A stretch of DNA of 14,657 bases from Flavobacteriaceae bacterium (GTDB lineage: Bacteria; Bacteroidota; Bacteroidia; Flavobacteriales; Flavobacteriaceae), in assembly GCA_030828025.1 (NCBI GenBank), contig JAURDG010000009.1, positions 1 to 14,657 on the forward strand. Reading direction: 5' to 3'. Under the pieces are notes generated by a model. It saw nothing but the letters and a program-made list of their open reading frames with translations. It did no database searches and had not been told where the DNA came from. The stretch's first letter is position 1; each line of letters starts with the position of its first letter. A program made the position numbers and the translations under genes. Shown one piece after another: positions 14,620 through 14,657 of this stretch.

Positions 14620-14657
14620 GGTACCTTAGCTCAGTTGGTAGAGCAAAGGACTGAAAA
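14620..14657 (+). tRNA. tRNA-Phe (GAA), 5' part, cut by window end
   Basis: The first 38 nt of a tRNA: acceptor strand GGTACCT, TA at positions 8-9, D arm GCTC-AGTTGGTA-GAGC, position 26 A, anticodon stem AAGGA, and loop CT-GAA-AA. Anticodon at positions 34-36 is GAA, reading Phe codons. The 3' half is outside the window, so base pairing of the acceptor and anticodon stems cannot be checked. Confidence 0.92.

Overview
The window comes from an AT-rich Bacteroidota genome, most likely the class Flavobacteriia. The evidence is the gene set (HemW-RuvC, PpiD-like foldase, CorC/HlyC protein, LptC, type III pantothenate kinase beside tRNA-Phe), the lack of Shine-Dalgarno sequences, and a tRNA promoter of the Bacteroidota form TTG-N19-TAnnTTTG. 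The species cannot be named from the sequence alone.

Left part (1-3093): the 3' end of an M20-family peptidase gene on the + strand converges on, and overlaps, a minus-strand operon of a TonB-C-like lipoprotein, ruvC and hemW. A DUF456 membrane protein gene diverges from that operon.

Middle part (about 3094-6997), the accessory locus: an intact 1123-residue Cas9 gene stands alone, without cas1, cas2 or an ordinary array. The protein keeps the RuvC-I Asp, the arginine-rich bridge helix and a full-length C-terminal part. It has lost every other catalytic residue I can align: RuvC-II Glu is Ala559, RuvC-III His and Asp are Ser778 and Asn781, and the HNH Asp/Glu-His pair and Asn are Val637-Tyr638 and Lys661. 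It therefore looks like a naturally nuclease-dead Cas9. Just upstream and divergent is a compact tracrRNA-like gene with a -7 box, a nexus hairpin, two further hairpins and a U-run terminator. Just downstream of the cas9 stop codon lie two 13-nt repeats, 53 bp apart, in the orientation expected for crRNA and complementary to the short tracrRNA anti-repeat (8 bp, a 2x2 loop, 3 bp). Together these suggest an RNA-guided DNA-binding system that does not cut, possibly a transcriptional regulator with one or two fixed guides. Its target is not evident here.

Right part (6998-14657): a tightly packed minus-strand operon runs coaX, beta-barrel outer-membrane protein, TPR protein, lptC, small membrane protein, CorC/HlyC protein and a ppiD-like foldase gene. 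Overlaps and gaps of 1-5 bp join most genes; 57 bp precede ppiD. Most of the products act in the cell envelope. A tRNA-Phe gene, cut by the window edge, diverges from coaX.
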